Shown piece after piece: positions 8,574-16,072 of a DNA stretch of 20,810 bases (position 1 is the stretch's first letter; every line of letters starts with the position of its first letter). The notes beneath the pieces were generated by a model that saw only the letters and a list, made by a program, of their open reading frames with translations, ran no database searches and had not been told where the DNA came from. The position numbers were made by a program, and so were the translations under genes. The stretch is from Stramentimicrobium sp964525625. Lineage in GTDB: Bacteria > Atribacterota > Phoenicimicrobiia > Phoenicimicrobiales > Stramentimicrobiaceae. Where the stretch lies: positions 1 to 20,810 of the forward strand of contig CAZGKY010000022.1 of assembly GCA_964525625.1 (NCBI GenBank), read 5' to 3'.

Positions 8574-9503
8574 ATGTCTGTTTTTATTACTGGGGGTTAC
8601 GGTCATATAGGATCATGGATAGCTTATCTATTGGCCAAGAGTGGTCAAGATATTATTATCTATGATATTAATAATAAATCCCCTGAATATTTGGAAAATA
8701 TCCAAGGAAAACTAAATTTTATTCAGGGGGATGTGTTAGATTTTACTAAATTGAAAGATATTATAAAAGTGTACCACCGTGATATAGAAGGTATTATTCA
8801 TACAGTAGCAATTATGGGAGAATTTGTTCCTCAAAATCCATATTTTAATATCAGGCTTAACATTATAGGTCTTTTGAATATTTTAGAAGTCTCCAGAATG
8901 TTTGGGATTAGAAAGATTATTTTTACCAGTACTGGAGCAATATATGGGAGAAAAAAAGGTAGAGCAAAAGAAGATGACTGTATAAAACCTCAGGATTTAT
9001 ACGCTGCTTCTAAGGCTTCTGCTGAGTTAATCGGTATGCAATATGCCAATATTTTCCAAATGGATTTTCGGATAGGAAGACTATATTTTGTTTATGGTCC
9101 AGGAAGAATGCCTTCTACATTTTTTACTTTATATAGATTAACTTTTGGGATTTTGGAAGGGATAAATGGATTAACATCAAGCAAAGGAGGTGATCAGATA
9201 ATAGACTTTACTTATGTTCTGGATGCCGCCCAGGGGATTTATTTATTATTTAACAAGGAAAATCCGGACTCTAAAATTTATAATTTTTCTTCTGGAGAAT
9301 CTTATAAAGTTAAGGAAGTTGTAGCATTATGTAAAAAATATTCTTACTTTCCAGTGAACATTTCTTTAGGAAAAGGAAAGCTCATGAATAGAGTAGAAGG
9401 TCTAGATATAACCAGAGCAAGAAAAGAATTGGATTATAAGCCTGAGTATAGTATTGAAGAGGGTATTAAATTGTACAGTGAATGGATAAGAAATCAAAAA
9501 TAA
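8574..9503 (+). CDS. NAD-dependent epimerase/dehydratase (extended SDR)
   Basis: The 309-residue protein is an extended short-chain dehydrogenase. The nucleotide motif T-G-G-Y-G-H-I-G lies at 6-13, with Asp31 after the second strand favouring NAD over NADP. T-S-T-G-A-I-Y-G at 118-125 carries the active-site Thr/Ser region, and Y-A-A-S-K at 143-147 is the catalytic Tyr143-Lys147 pair. R-x-Y-F-V-Y-G-P-G at 169-177 and D-F-T-Y-V-x-D follow as in sugar-nucleotide epimerases. Extended SDRs act on sugar nucleotides but also on free sugars and sugar acids (for example uronate dehydrogenases), so a step in the catabolic pathway is plausible. AGGAAAGAGG lies about 12 bases before ATG. It is the last enzyme gene before the second TRAP operon and is separated from the kinase by 52 bp. 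Specificity cannot be read from sequence. Confidence 0.88.
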   Translation: MSVFITGGYGHIGSWIAYLLAKSGQDIIIYDINNKSPEYLENIQGKLNFIQGDVLDFTKLKDIIKVYHRDIEGIIHTVAIMGEFVPQNPYFNIRLNIIGLLNILEVSRMFGIRKIIFTSTGAIYGRKKGRAKEDDCIKPQDLYAASKASAELIGMQYANIFQMDFRIGRLYFVYGPGRMPSTFFTLYRLTFGILEGINGLTSSKGGDQIIDFTYVLDAAQGIYLLFNKENPDSKIYNFSSGESYKVKEVVALCKKYSYFPVNISLGKGKLMNRVEGLDITRARKELDYKPEYSIEEGIKLYSEWIRNQK

Positions 9504-9924
9504 GCAACTACCAATATTATTAAAATGGCTTCTGTCTCTATCTTTGCCTGGTGTTGATCGAATATAATTCCTTATTAGCGGAAAGAATAGGGCATTGGTC
9601 AATATATTAGGCTGAAAAATTCACTTTTGTATGTTTTATATTGAACAAAATGATATATTTATTTACTTCAATAAAAAAATATTTATTTTTAATAGAAAAT
9701 GGTAAAATATTTTATAGTAAGGATAATGAAAAAGAAAAGACAAATAAGTTAATTATATAAATCCAAATATTAAATTCATTTTTAAAAATAAAGAAGAGGA
9801 AAGTGAGGTGAAATTTTTTCAAATAAAAATCTTTGTCTGATATTTTTCAATAAGTTTTACTGGAATATTATACTGGAAAGATACTATGGAAAAATAATTA
9901 AAAAAATAGGAGGTTGTTCTGAGT
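9504..9924. other. 421-bp AT-rich gap before second TRAP operon
   Basis: No convincing gene is seen in this gap between the SDR and binding-protein genes. It holds TACCAATATT (9509-9518) and ATTGGTCAATATATT (9594-9608), the third case of the TTGGT/ACCAA word in the block. A short imperfect hairpin lies at about 9571-9591 and lacks a T tract. A cluster of TACTGGAA repeats lies near the 3' end. No -35/-10 pair stands out from the AT-rich background, although the length suggests a promoter for the second TRAP operon. Confidence 0.5.
9858..9891 (+). repeat. Short direct repeats TACTGGAA upstream of dctP
   Basis: TACTGGAA occurs exactly at 9858-9865 and 9871-9878, and a related TACTATGGAA follows at 9882-9891, giving start-to-start spacings of 13 and 11 bp. 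The cluster ends 17 bases before the ribosome-binding site of the binding-protein gene. Phasing near one helical turn would suit tandem binding of a regulator or a structured leader; this is inference from short words in AT-rich DNA. Confidence 0.3.
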
Positions 9925-10959
9925 ATGTTAAAAAGTAAGTCATTATTATTAATTTTCTTGTTGGGGTTTTTTGTTGTTACTTGCACTGCTTTGACTTTTG
10001 CTGCTGATAAAATTGTTTGGAAATCTTCCGGTCATGGTCCAGCTAGCGATCCCTCCCAGATTTATCATGATAAGCTATGTGAAGCAATCACTTTAGCCAG
10101 CGGTGGAAGACTTGTAGTACAAGCTTTTGTTGGGGGTTCAGTTGTCCCCGCAACACAGGAACTTAATGGTGTTATTGAAGGTGTTTTGGATATGTGTTAT
10201 ACCTGTCCTATGTATAATTTAGATAAATGGCCTGCTGCCGGTTTGATTAGTTCTCGTCCTGGTGGATTACCTGGAGAGGCTTTACGTACCTGGTTTAACT
10301 ATGGTGGTGGAGCAGATTTAATGAATAAAATGATGGAAGGCTTTAATGTCCTAACATTCCCTGGGGCTTTATCACCATTACCAGAGGAAGTTTTCTTACA
10401 TTCTAAGAAGGAAATAAGAACTGTTGGCGATATTAAGGGATTAAAGATTCGGGCTTCTGGAGATGGTGGAGAAATTTTAAACCGAATGGGTGCTTCCGTA
10501 GTGTTTTTACCAGGGGGAGAGCTCTATGAGGCAATGCAGAGGGGAACAATTGATGCCTTTGAATATTCCACTTTGGCTTCGAATTGGGATATGCATTTTA
10601 ATGAAATAGCAAAATATGTCATTCTTTCTCCTTCGCGTGCCCCAAGTGATCCTCAATGTTTTTATGTAAATAAGGACTCCTGGGAGAAGCTTCCTGATGA
10701 CCTAAAGCGTCTTGTACAGGATCTTATTGATAAATGGACGCAAGCTCAACATGAATTTCTAGTTTATCAATCTATTTTAGCTATAGATAAGTTTAAAGAT
10801 TATGGTTGTGAAGTATATAAACTTCCTAAGGAAGTAGAAGATGCGTTATTGGTTGAAGCGAAAAAATATTACACAGAAAAAGCCGAAAAGGAAGATCAAA
10901 TATATCGTGATATCTTAGAATCTATGACTGCCTATTGGGAGGCTTATTCCAATAAATAA
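9925..10959 (+). CDS. dctP: TRAP transporter substrate-binding protein (DctP family)
   Basis: This 344-residue protein captures the substrate in the periplasm and hands it to the DctQ/DctM pair. A signal peptide is clear: Lys-rich start, hydrophobic core at about 7-19, and a likely signal peptidase I cleavage around T-F-A/A-D (24-28). Cys20 is preceded by V-V-T, a poor lipobox, so a soluble periplasmic protein is favoured. Family features are G-D-I-K-G-L-K-I-R (168-176), where Arg176 corresponds to the arginine that binds the substrate carboxylate, and G-E-L-Y-E-A-M-Q-R-G-T-I-D-A (198-211). The G-G-E-L-Y and Y-V-N-K-D-x-W patterns resemble the 2-oxoacid/lactate (TakP-like) group, which would fit a hydroxy-acid ligand; this is inference. 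AGGAGGT at 9908-9914 lies ten bases before ATG. It heads the operon dctP-dctQ-dctM. Confidence 0.93.
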   Translation: MLKSKSLLLIFLLGFFVVTCTALTFAADKIVWKSSGHGPASDPSQIYHDKLCEAITLASGGRLVVQAFVGGSVVPATQELNGVIEGVLDMCYTCPMYNLDKWPAAGLISSRPGGLPGEALRTWFNYGGGADLMNKMMEGFNVLTFPGALSPLPEEVFLHSKKEIRTVGDIKGLKIRASGDGGEILNRMGASVVFLPGGELYEAMQRGTIDAFEYSTLASNWDMHFNEIAKYVILSPSRAPSDPQCFYVNKDSWEKLPDDLKRLVQDLIDKWTQAQHEFLVYQSILAIDKFKDYGCEVYKLPKEVEDALLVEAKKYYTEKAEKEDQIYRDILESMTAYWEAYSNK

Positions 10960-10961
10960 CA

Positions 10962-10980
10962 AGGAGTTTACGATGTAATG
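10962..10980 (+). promoter_or_regulatory. Start-stop element ATG-TAA overlapping the dctQ start
   Basis: After the dctP stop, AGGAG (10962-10966) is followed six bases later by ATG (10973-10975), immediately by TAA (10976-10978), and the dctQ ATG overlaps that stop as TAATG (10978-10980). The best-spaced initiation codon for the site is therefore the start-stop codon, while dctQ lies 11 bases from it. A ribosome could initiate, stop and re-initiate on dctQ, lowering or coupling its expression. The arrangement is read directly; the role is inference. Confidence 0.4.
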
Positions 10981-11505
10981 ATAATAATTATAAAAAAGAT
11001 ACTCAGTATTATTGATTCTATAAGTAAACTAGCTGCATCAGTAGCAAAATGGTTTGCCTGGCTCCTTGTTCTGGTAGGCGCATATGATACTATTGCTAGA
11101 CATTTCTTTAATGCGCCTACCATTTGGGCTTATGATACTTTATGCATAGCTGGTGGAGTGTTATATGTTCTAGGATGGGCTTATGATTATTTATGTGATT
11201 GTCATACCAGAGTCGATTTAATATATCGGAATCTTTCACCTAAAAAACAAGCTTTATTAAATGTTATTTCTTCTCTATTTCTGTTTTATCCATTAGTAAT
11301 AGCTTTACTTACAGTTTCCGTAAATTGGACTATTAGAGCATGGAGAATCAAAGAAAAGATGATTTCTACTTTTTGGTATCCCCCCGCAGCTCCTTACAGA
11401 ACTGTTTTTACCTTAGGAATTCTATTGTTGTTACTCCAGGGAACAGCAAATTTCATTCGAGACCTATATCTTATAATAAGAGGTGAACCACTTGATAGCA
11501 CTTAG
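10978..11505 (+). CDS. dctQ: TRAP transporter small permease (DctQ family), second system
   Basis: This 175-residue four-helix membrane protein is the small subunit of the second TRAP system. Hydrophobic segments lie near 22-38, 54-71, 93-114 and 142-158. C-H-T-R-V-D-L (75-81) and S-T-F-W-Y-P-P-A-A-P-Y-R-T (130-142) match the same positions in the first DctQ (16-525), so the two are paralogues of one subgroup. The gene starts 18 bp after dctP, within a start-stop element, and its 3' end overlaps dctM, as expected for a cotranscribed dctPQM operon. The N terminus begins with a run of Ile before Lys-Lys. A role as scaffold between binding protein and DctM is family knowledge; the substrate is unknown. 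Confidence 0.9.
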   Translation: MIIIIKKILSIIDSISKLAASVAKWFAWLLVLVGAYDTIARHFFNAPTIWAYDTLCIAGGVLYVLGWAYDYLCDCHTRVDLIYRNLSPKKQALLNVISSLFLFYPLVIALLTVSVNWTIRAWRIKEKMISTFWYPPAAPYRTVFTLGILLLLLQGTANFIRDLYLIIRGEPLDST

Positions 11506-12832
11506 TCCAGAAATAATTACCATTTTGATGTTAGGAGGAGTATTAGTTCTGGTTTTAACTGGCTTTCCCATTGGACTGGTAATAGGGAGTGTGGCTTTTT
11601 TAGTTGGTACATTTATATTTGGTCCTAAAATTACCTTTAGTATACTTTATTCCAGATTATATGAGTTAACTTTGAACTATCCCTATTTAGCCGTTCCTTT
11701 GTTTACTTTTATGGGGGTCATACTCCAACATTCAGGTATAGCTGAGGATTTATATGATGCTTTATATGAATGGTTAAGTGGATTTAAAGGTGGATTAGCA
11801 GTGGTAACTGTAATTGTTGGTACACTACTGGCTGCTTGCTTGGGAACAATTACTGCTTCTGTTACTATACTTACCCTGATTGCCCTTGCTCCTATGGTTA
11901 AGAGAGGATATGACAAATCGTTAGCCTCAGGTACTATAGTTGCTTCCGGAACATTGGGGATATTAATTCCTCCCAGTATTATGTTGGTAGTTTATGGTCC
12001 TCAAGCAGGGGTTTCGGTGGGCAGGATGTTTATGGGAGCAATTTTCCCCGGTTTAATACTCTCTGGTTTGTATATTAGTTATATTACTATTCGCTGTATT
12101 CTAAATCCCAAACTAGGTCCACCTATTCCTGAAAAAGAAAGATCTCATATTTCTTCCGGACAAAAAACTCTCAAGCTATTAAAAGCGGTCACTCCTACCC
12201 TGCTAATTATTATTGCGGTATTAGGTACTATTTATACTGGTATTGCTCCTCCAACTGAGGCTGCAGCAATGGGAAGTTTTGCAGTAGTAATTTTGGCCAT
12301 TGTTTACCGTAAGTTTACTTGGGATTTAGTTAAACATAGTGCGCTAGAAGTTCTTCGGGTTAGTGCCTTTGTTTTACTTATCGCTGGGCTAAGCTATGCC
12401 TTTGTAGGTGTATTTATGAGTGCCGGATGTGGAGATGTAGTGACAAAATTGATAATGTCTGTTCCGGGGGGAAGATGGGGGGCTTTCACTATGGTTATGG
12501 TCATTGTCTTTGTTTTAGGAATGTTTATTGAATGGATCGGAATAGTATTTATTATTGTTCCCGTTTTTTCACCTATTCTTCTCAAATTAGGATTTGATCC
12601 TTTATGGGCGGCCATGATGATCTGTATCAATTTACAGATGGCCTTCCAGACTCCACCCATGGCAATGTCCATATTTGTTTGTAGAGGTACTGCACCTCCA
12701 GAATTAGGACTTAATATGGCTGATATTATAAAAGGCGTGATTCCCTTTATTATGTTGATTATTTTTTGTCTGGTACTCTGTATTTTATTCCCACAGATTA
12801 TTACCTGGTTACCACAGAAAATGATTGGTTAA
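11492..12832 (+). CDS. dctM: TRAP transporter large permease (DctM family), second system
   Basis: This is the ion-coupled permease of the second TRAP system. The open frame extends to a GTG at 11483 (449 residues), but I prefer TTG at 11492 (446 residues). AAGAGGTGA, a good ribosome-binding site, lies just upstream of 11492 and includes the GTG itself. The TTG start also gives M-I-A-L-S-P-E, which aligns with M-N-I-I-V-S-P-E of the paralogue. The gene overlaps dctQ by 14 bases. Conserved elements are S-G-T-L-G-I-L-I-P-P-S-I-M (about 152-164), P-P-T-E-A-A-A-M-G, P-G-G-R-W-G-A-F and A-D-I-I-K-G-V-I-P-F near the C terminus. About a dozen hydrophobic segments are visible. A hairpin 38 bp after the stop may end the operon. 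Like the binding protein, it is likely specific for an organic acid. Confidence 0.92.
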   Translation: MIALSPEIITILMLGGVLVLVLTGFPIGLVIGSVAFLVGTFIFGPKITFSILYSRLYELTLNYPYLAVPLFTFMGVILQHSGIAEDLYDALYEWLSGFKGGLAVVTVIVGTLLAACLGTITASVTILTLIALAPMVKRGYDKSLASGTIVASGTLGILIPPSIMLVVYGPQAGVSVGRMFMGAIFPGLILSGLYISYITIRCILNPKLGPPIPEKERSHISSGQKTLKLLKAVTPTLLIIIAVLGTIYTGIAPPTEAAAMGSFAVVILAIVYRKFTWDLVKHSALEVLRVSAFVLLIAGLSYAFVGVFMSAGCGDVVTKLIMSVPGGRWGAFTMVMVIVFVLGMFIEWIGIVFIIVPVFSPILLKLGFDPLWAAMMICINLQMAFQTPPMAMSIFVCRGTAPPELGLNMADIIKGVIPFIMLIIFCLVLCILFPQIITWLPQKMIG

Positions 12833-12869
12833 GAAATAAAGGTAATTTCCTTGAATTATATTTTATATT

Positions 12870-12915
12870 AAGGGGTATGTATTTTTTAAGATCCATACTC
12901 CTTTAATAATTTTAA
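12870..12915 (+). terminator. Probable intrinsic terminator after the second TRAP operon
   Basis: AAGGGGTATG (12870-12879) pairs with CATACTCCTT (12894-12903) to give a 10-bp stem with one G-U pair and a 14-base loop, followed by a weakly T-rich stretch (TAATAATTTT). It sits 38 bp after the dctM stop, between convergent genes. The T tract is poor, so termination efficiency is uncertain. Confidence 0.45.
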
Positions 12916-12989
12916 TAATTAATATTAATATGTTATGTTTTTATTTTTGTAATAGTGATAATAATATTTTTCTTCTTTACTAAGTATCC

Positions 12990-14105
12990 TTAGTTTATAT
13001 CCTCTGGGAATACTTCAATTAACTGATCTCCATAATAGGGATATAACTTCTCTTTGAGGGGAGCAATGAGTTCTTCCAGATACTGGCTGGGAACCAGGTT
13101 ATTTCTAACCATACTTTCATAAAAAACAATTTTAATTAGCTGACTGTGAGATAATCCTACTTTGCTGGCCATAAAGGTTACCGAACCATGGATGGAAAGA
13201 GAAGGAGTGCCATTTATATCAATAACATAAAGGTTGCCTTCCTGATCTTTTTTAATATCCAAGCGAATAATATCACTTGCTTTGACAGCTGAAAAACTTT
13301 TTACAGATATATCAACCAGAGAGGAGAACAAAGCATGTTTTTGTCCAATTATTTTGAACTGGTTTTGTATTCTATATTCTTTATTCTTTGTTCTGGTATA
13401 ACGAATTCCCCAATTTTCTGGAAAAGCGATGATAGGTAAGATATATTTAGTTTCACTGCCTAATACCCCTACTGTAAACTCCTGTCCTGGTAGATATTGT
13501 TCAATGATTAATTTTTCCAGACCCAATGTTCTTTTTAGATATTCTATTTTACGCTTCAATTCAATTAGATTATGAACCACTGATTTGGGAGTTATTCCTA
13601 TGCTATCTCCTCCACCAGCGGGTTTAATCATTAAGGGGTACCCTATTTGATCGATTTCTTTAAGTAGCTTTTTTTTCCGAAAGCGGTTATGAGAATCAAA
13701 CACAAAATGTTTAGGAACAGGGATATTATGTTCTTGTAATTTTTGATAGGTGAAATCTTTGTTTCGACATATTTCCATACTTTCAATACTGGCATGACTG
13801 GAGGGTATGTTATGCTTTTTTAATTGTTCTCGTACCCGAGCAGCACCATAACCATTATATAGGCTATGGGGGTAATCTTTGTAGCCTTCAGCCAGGACAA
13901 AAGCAAAATCAATAGGGTAATTATCGGTAATGAAATTGTCTAATTGTTCTGGATTATAAAGATCGAGAGATAAAATAGTACATTTTGTCTTCAACAATGC
14001 TTCGCGAATAGCTTGCACATCAGTGTCCAGAGTGCATTCCCGAAATAAGCCGTATTTATGTTTTTTACTTACTTGATTATAGACAAACAAAATCTTTTTT
14101 GGCAA
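12990..14105 (-). CDS. ATP-grasp protein related to D-alanine-D-alanine ligase
   Basis: ATP-grasp enzymes join a carboxylate to an amine through an acylphosphate. The open frame reaches an ATG at 14114, but AGGAGG (14120-14115) abuts that ATG directly. TTG at 14105, nine bases from the site, is the better start and gives 371 residues beginning M-P-K-K-I-L-F-V-Y-N. Numbering from this start, the central ATP-binding part has Y-P-L-M-I-K-P-A-G-G-G-D-S-I-G (156-170). E-Q-Y-L-P-G-Q-E-F (202-210) and the metal-site region D-I-I-R-L-D-I (278-284) follow, with V-I-D-I-N-G-T-P-S (294-302) where Ddl has E-I-N-T-x-P-G. The A-x-x-x-G-L-S-H-x-x-L-I end is also Ddl-like. The usual H-G-x-x-G-E-D motif is missing, so the amino-acid pocket differs and D-Ala-D-Ala ligation should not be assumed. 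It is transcribed alone after a long gap from trkH. Confidence 0.82.
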   Translation of the reverse strand: MPKKILFVYNQVSKKHKYGLFRECTLDTDVQAIREALLKTKCTILSLDLYNPEQLDNFITDNYPIDFAFVLAEGYKDYPHSLYNGYGAARVREQLKKHNIPSSHASIESMEICRNKDFTYQKLQEHNIPVPKHFVFDSHNRFRKKKLLKEIDQIGYPLMIKPAGGGDSIGITPKSVVHNLIELKRKIEYLKRTLGLEKLIIEQYLPGQEFTVGVLGSETKYILPIIAFPENWGIRYTRTKNKEYRIQNQFKIIGQKHALFSSLVDISVKSFSAVKASDIIRLDIKKDQEGNLYVIDINGTPSLSIHGSVTFMASKVGLSHSQLIKIVFYESMVRNNLVPSQYLEELIAPLKEKLYPYYGDQLIEVFPEDIN

Positions 14106-14120
14106 TAAAATCATCCTCCT

Positions 14121-14608
14121 TTGTAAGGTTGATAATAATATAAAAGTTAAGAAATTATTAGGAAAGCAATGAAAATTATTAAAATATCAATAGAAGTAAT
14201 GTCGCCAGCGATATGAGGAAAAGTGATTAACAATATTTAAAAAAGAAAAAGTATTTATTGAGCCATTACACTTTCTATAGCAGGGAATCCTTAAAATGAA
14301 TTTATTCAAATTAGATCCTTAAATAATTATAAACTAAGATATTAAGAAAAATGCTTTTCTTGGAGAACCCCTCAAATAAATTTAAGCTAAGAAATTTAAT
14401 TTTGGTTTATATTAACTCTTATTTAGCCAATATAATCTAATAATTTAATGTTGTGTATATGTATATTTTTGTAATAGTATTGTTTTATAATATAATATTA
14501 ACTAAACATAAAGACATCATAATTATCATTATACAATAAATTTGATAAAATCATCAATAAATTTTTAGTATTAAAAAGCAAGCAAAGGATAGTTTAAATT
14601 ATAATAAG
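14121..14608. other. About 490-bp AT-rich gap between trkH and the ATP-grasp gene
   Basis: No gene is supported here on either strand. On the minus strand it holds a candidate promoter (14528-14557) that would give a leader of about 400 nt before the ATP-grasp start. A perfect 7-bp inverted repeat with a 4-base loop (AAGAAAA 14344-14350, TTTTCTT 14355-14361) lies inside that leader. No clear intrinsic terminator for trkH was found. Confidence 0.45.
14528..14557 (-). promoter_or_regulatory. Candidate sigma-70-type promoter for the ATP-grasp gene
   Basis: On the minus strand, TTGATG (14557-14552) is followed after 18 bases by a perfect TATAAT (14533-14528). Transcription would start near 14521 and run toward the ATP-grasp gene. 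AT-rich background makes chance TATAAT likely, so confidence is modest. Confidence 0.38.
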
Positions 14609-16054
14609 TCATTTCTTCCAGAATTCTGGAATAAGCAGGATTAAGACAGCATAAATTTCTAGTCGTCCTAAAAGCATACACAGACTCAAAATAATTTTAC
14701 CTAAAGGTGGTATAAAAGCATAATTCTGAGTGGGACCAACCAGTCCTAACCCAGGGCCAACATTTCCCAGAGTAGCTGCAACCGAAGTTGCTGCACTAAT
14801 CATATCTAAACCCAGAGCTGCCATAATCAAGAAGCTTAACACAAATATTAAAAAATATAACAGGAAGAAAGAAGAAACATTACTCACTATCTCATCCGAG
14901 ATTTTTTTACTACCAATATAAATTGGGGTGATGGCATGAGGGTGTAGAATCTTTTGAAATTCACGACCAGCCTTTTTTAATAAAATAAGAACCCGAATAT
15001 TTTTAATAGCACCTCCAGTAGAACCGGCACAACCTCCGATAAACATCAAAATGATTAAGATACTTCTGCAGAGAGTAGGCCATTGATCGAAATCAGTGGT
15101 AACAAAACCGGTTGTTGTAACTATAGAAACTACTTGAAAGGAAGCATAGCGGAGGGCAGTTAAAATTGATTGGTAAATATAGATGTGTAATTGGGTGGTA
15201 ACAATAAAGATAGAAATAAAAATTATCCCAATATAAAAAAGAAATTCTCTATCTTTAAATAAACTTTTCGGATCGCCATGTAATACTTTATAATGCAAAG
15301 TAAAATTTACTCCTGCTATTAGCATAAAAAATGTTATTATTATCTCGTAGATAGGATTGTTATAGTGACCTACACTTAGATTTTTTGGAGTGAATCCTCC
15401 AGTAGCCATTGTCCCGAACATATGAGTGATGGCATCATATAAGGACATACCGGTAAAATAAAGAAAAGCTACCTGAAGACCAGAAATAATAATATAGACC
15501 AGATATAATAATTTTGCTGTTTCCTTTATCCGTGGTTTTAATTTATCTGGTTCTGGTCCAGGTACCTCTGATTTAAACAATTGCATACCGCCTACGCCCA
15601 ATGCTGGTAAGATAGCTACAACCAGTACAATGATGCCCATTCCTCCCATCCATTGAATTTGATTTCTCCAGAACAGAATGGAAAGAGGATTTTCTTCAAT
15701 GGATTGAAGAACGGTGGCCCCGGTGGTAGTAAAGCCGGACATTGATTCAAAATAAGCATCAATAAAATTAGTCAATGTTCCACTAAAGAGAAAAGGAAAT
15801 GCTCCAAAGCCTGCAGCTGTAAGCCAGCCCAGAGTAGCAATGGCAAAACCTTCTTTTCTACCAATTCCATTTTCTGTTTTGAAGTTATAGTAGAAGAATA
15901 ATCCAGAAAGAGTAGTAATTATTATTGAAGATAAGAAGGCATAAATAGCTGTCTCTTCTTGGAAGTAAAAAGCATAAAAGAGAGGAAAGATCATGCTTAA
16001 ACCCAATAAAAATATCAGTATACCTAGTGTATGAAATATAATACTATATTTCAA
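14609..16054 (-). CDS. trkH: Potassium uptake membrane protein TrkH/KtrB family
   Basis: This 481-residue protein is the K+-translocating subunit of a Trk/Ktr system. It has four pore repeats, each with a filter glycine: F-T-T-T-G-A (108-113), M-A-T-G-G-F (216-221), T-T-T-G-F-V (313-318) and T-L-G-N-V-G (428-433). The G-G-C-A-G-S-T-G-G-A motif at 340-349 and L-L-G-R-L-E near 461-466 are standard TrkH features. The start is TTG at 16054. It gives M-K-Y-S-I-I-F-H-T-L-G, matching the usual N terminus, but the ribosome-binding site is weak (a GGGG run about 11 bases upstream). The gene follows trkA by 18 bases, a gap that contains a four-codon ATG...TAA mini-frame (16073-16059) overlapping the trkA stop. 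Uptake would be gated by the TrkA subunit encoded just upstream. Confidence 0.93.
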   Translation of the reverse strand: MKYSIIFHTLGILIFLLGLSMIFPLFYAFYFQEETAIYAFLSSIIITTLSGLFFYYNFKTENGIGRKEGFAIATLGWLTAAGFGAFPFLFSGTLTNFIDAYFESMSGFTTTGATVLQSIEENPLSILFWRNQIQWMGGMGIIVLVVAILPALGVGGMQLFKSEVPGPEPDKLKPRIKETAKLLYLVYIIISGLQVAFLYFTGMSLYDAITHMFGTMATGGFTPKNLSVGHYNNPIYEIIITFFMLIAGVNFTLHYKVLHGDPKSLFKDREFLFYIGIIFISIFIVTTQLHIYIYQSILTALRYASFQVVSIVTTTGFVTTDFDQWPTLCRSILIILMFIGGCAGSTGGAIKNIRVLILLKKAGREFQKILHPHAITPIYIGSKKISDEIVSNVSSFFLLYFLIFVLSFLIMAALGLDMISAATSVAATLGNVGPGLGLVGPTQNYAFIPPLGKIILSLCMLLGRLEIYAVLILLIPEFWKK

Positions 16055-16072
16055 TGAATTAAATACCCCGCA

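Noticed and set aside
2024..9503. Bacterial microcompartment locus
   Set aside because: Aldolase and kinase genes occur in such loci, but no shell protein or encapsulation peptide is visible.
9571..9591. Terminator after the SDR gene
   Set aside because: The stem is only seven pairs with a wobble and there is no T tract after it.
9402..9602. 66-codon minus-strand frame across the SDR 3' end
   Set aside because: It overlaps the SDR coding region on the opposite strand and has no family resemblance or ribosome-binding site.
9925..10020. Lipoprotein signal in the DctP protein
   Set aside because: Cys20 is preceded by Val-Val-Thr; threonine at -1 is a poor lipobox, and a normal signal peptidase I site follows.
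12394..12672. 92-codon minus-strand frame inside dctM
   Set aside because: It is antisense to a strongly conserved DctM coding region; the same applies to similar frames at 1262-1594 and 11683-11916.
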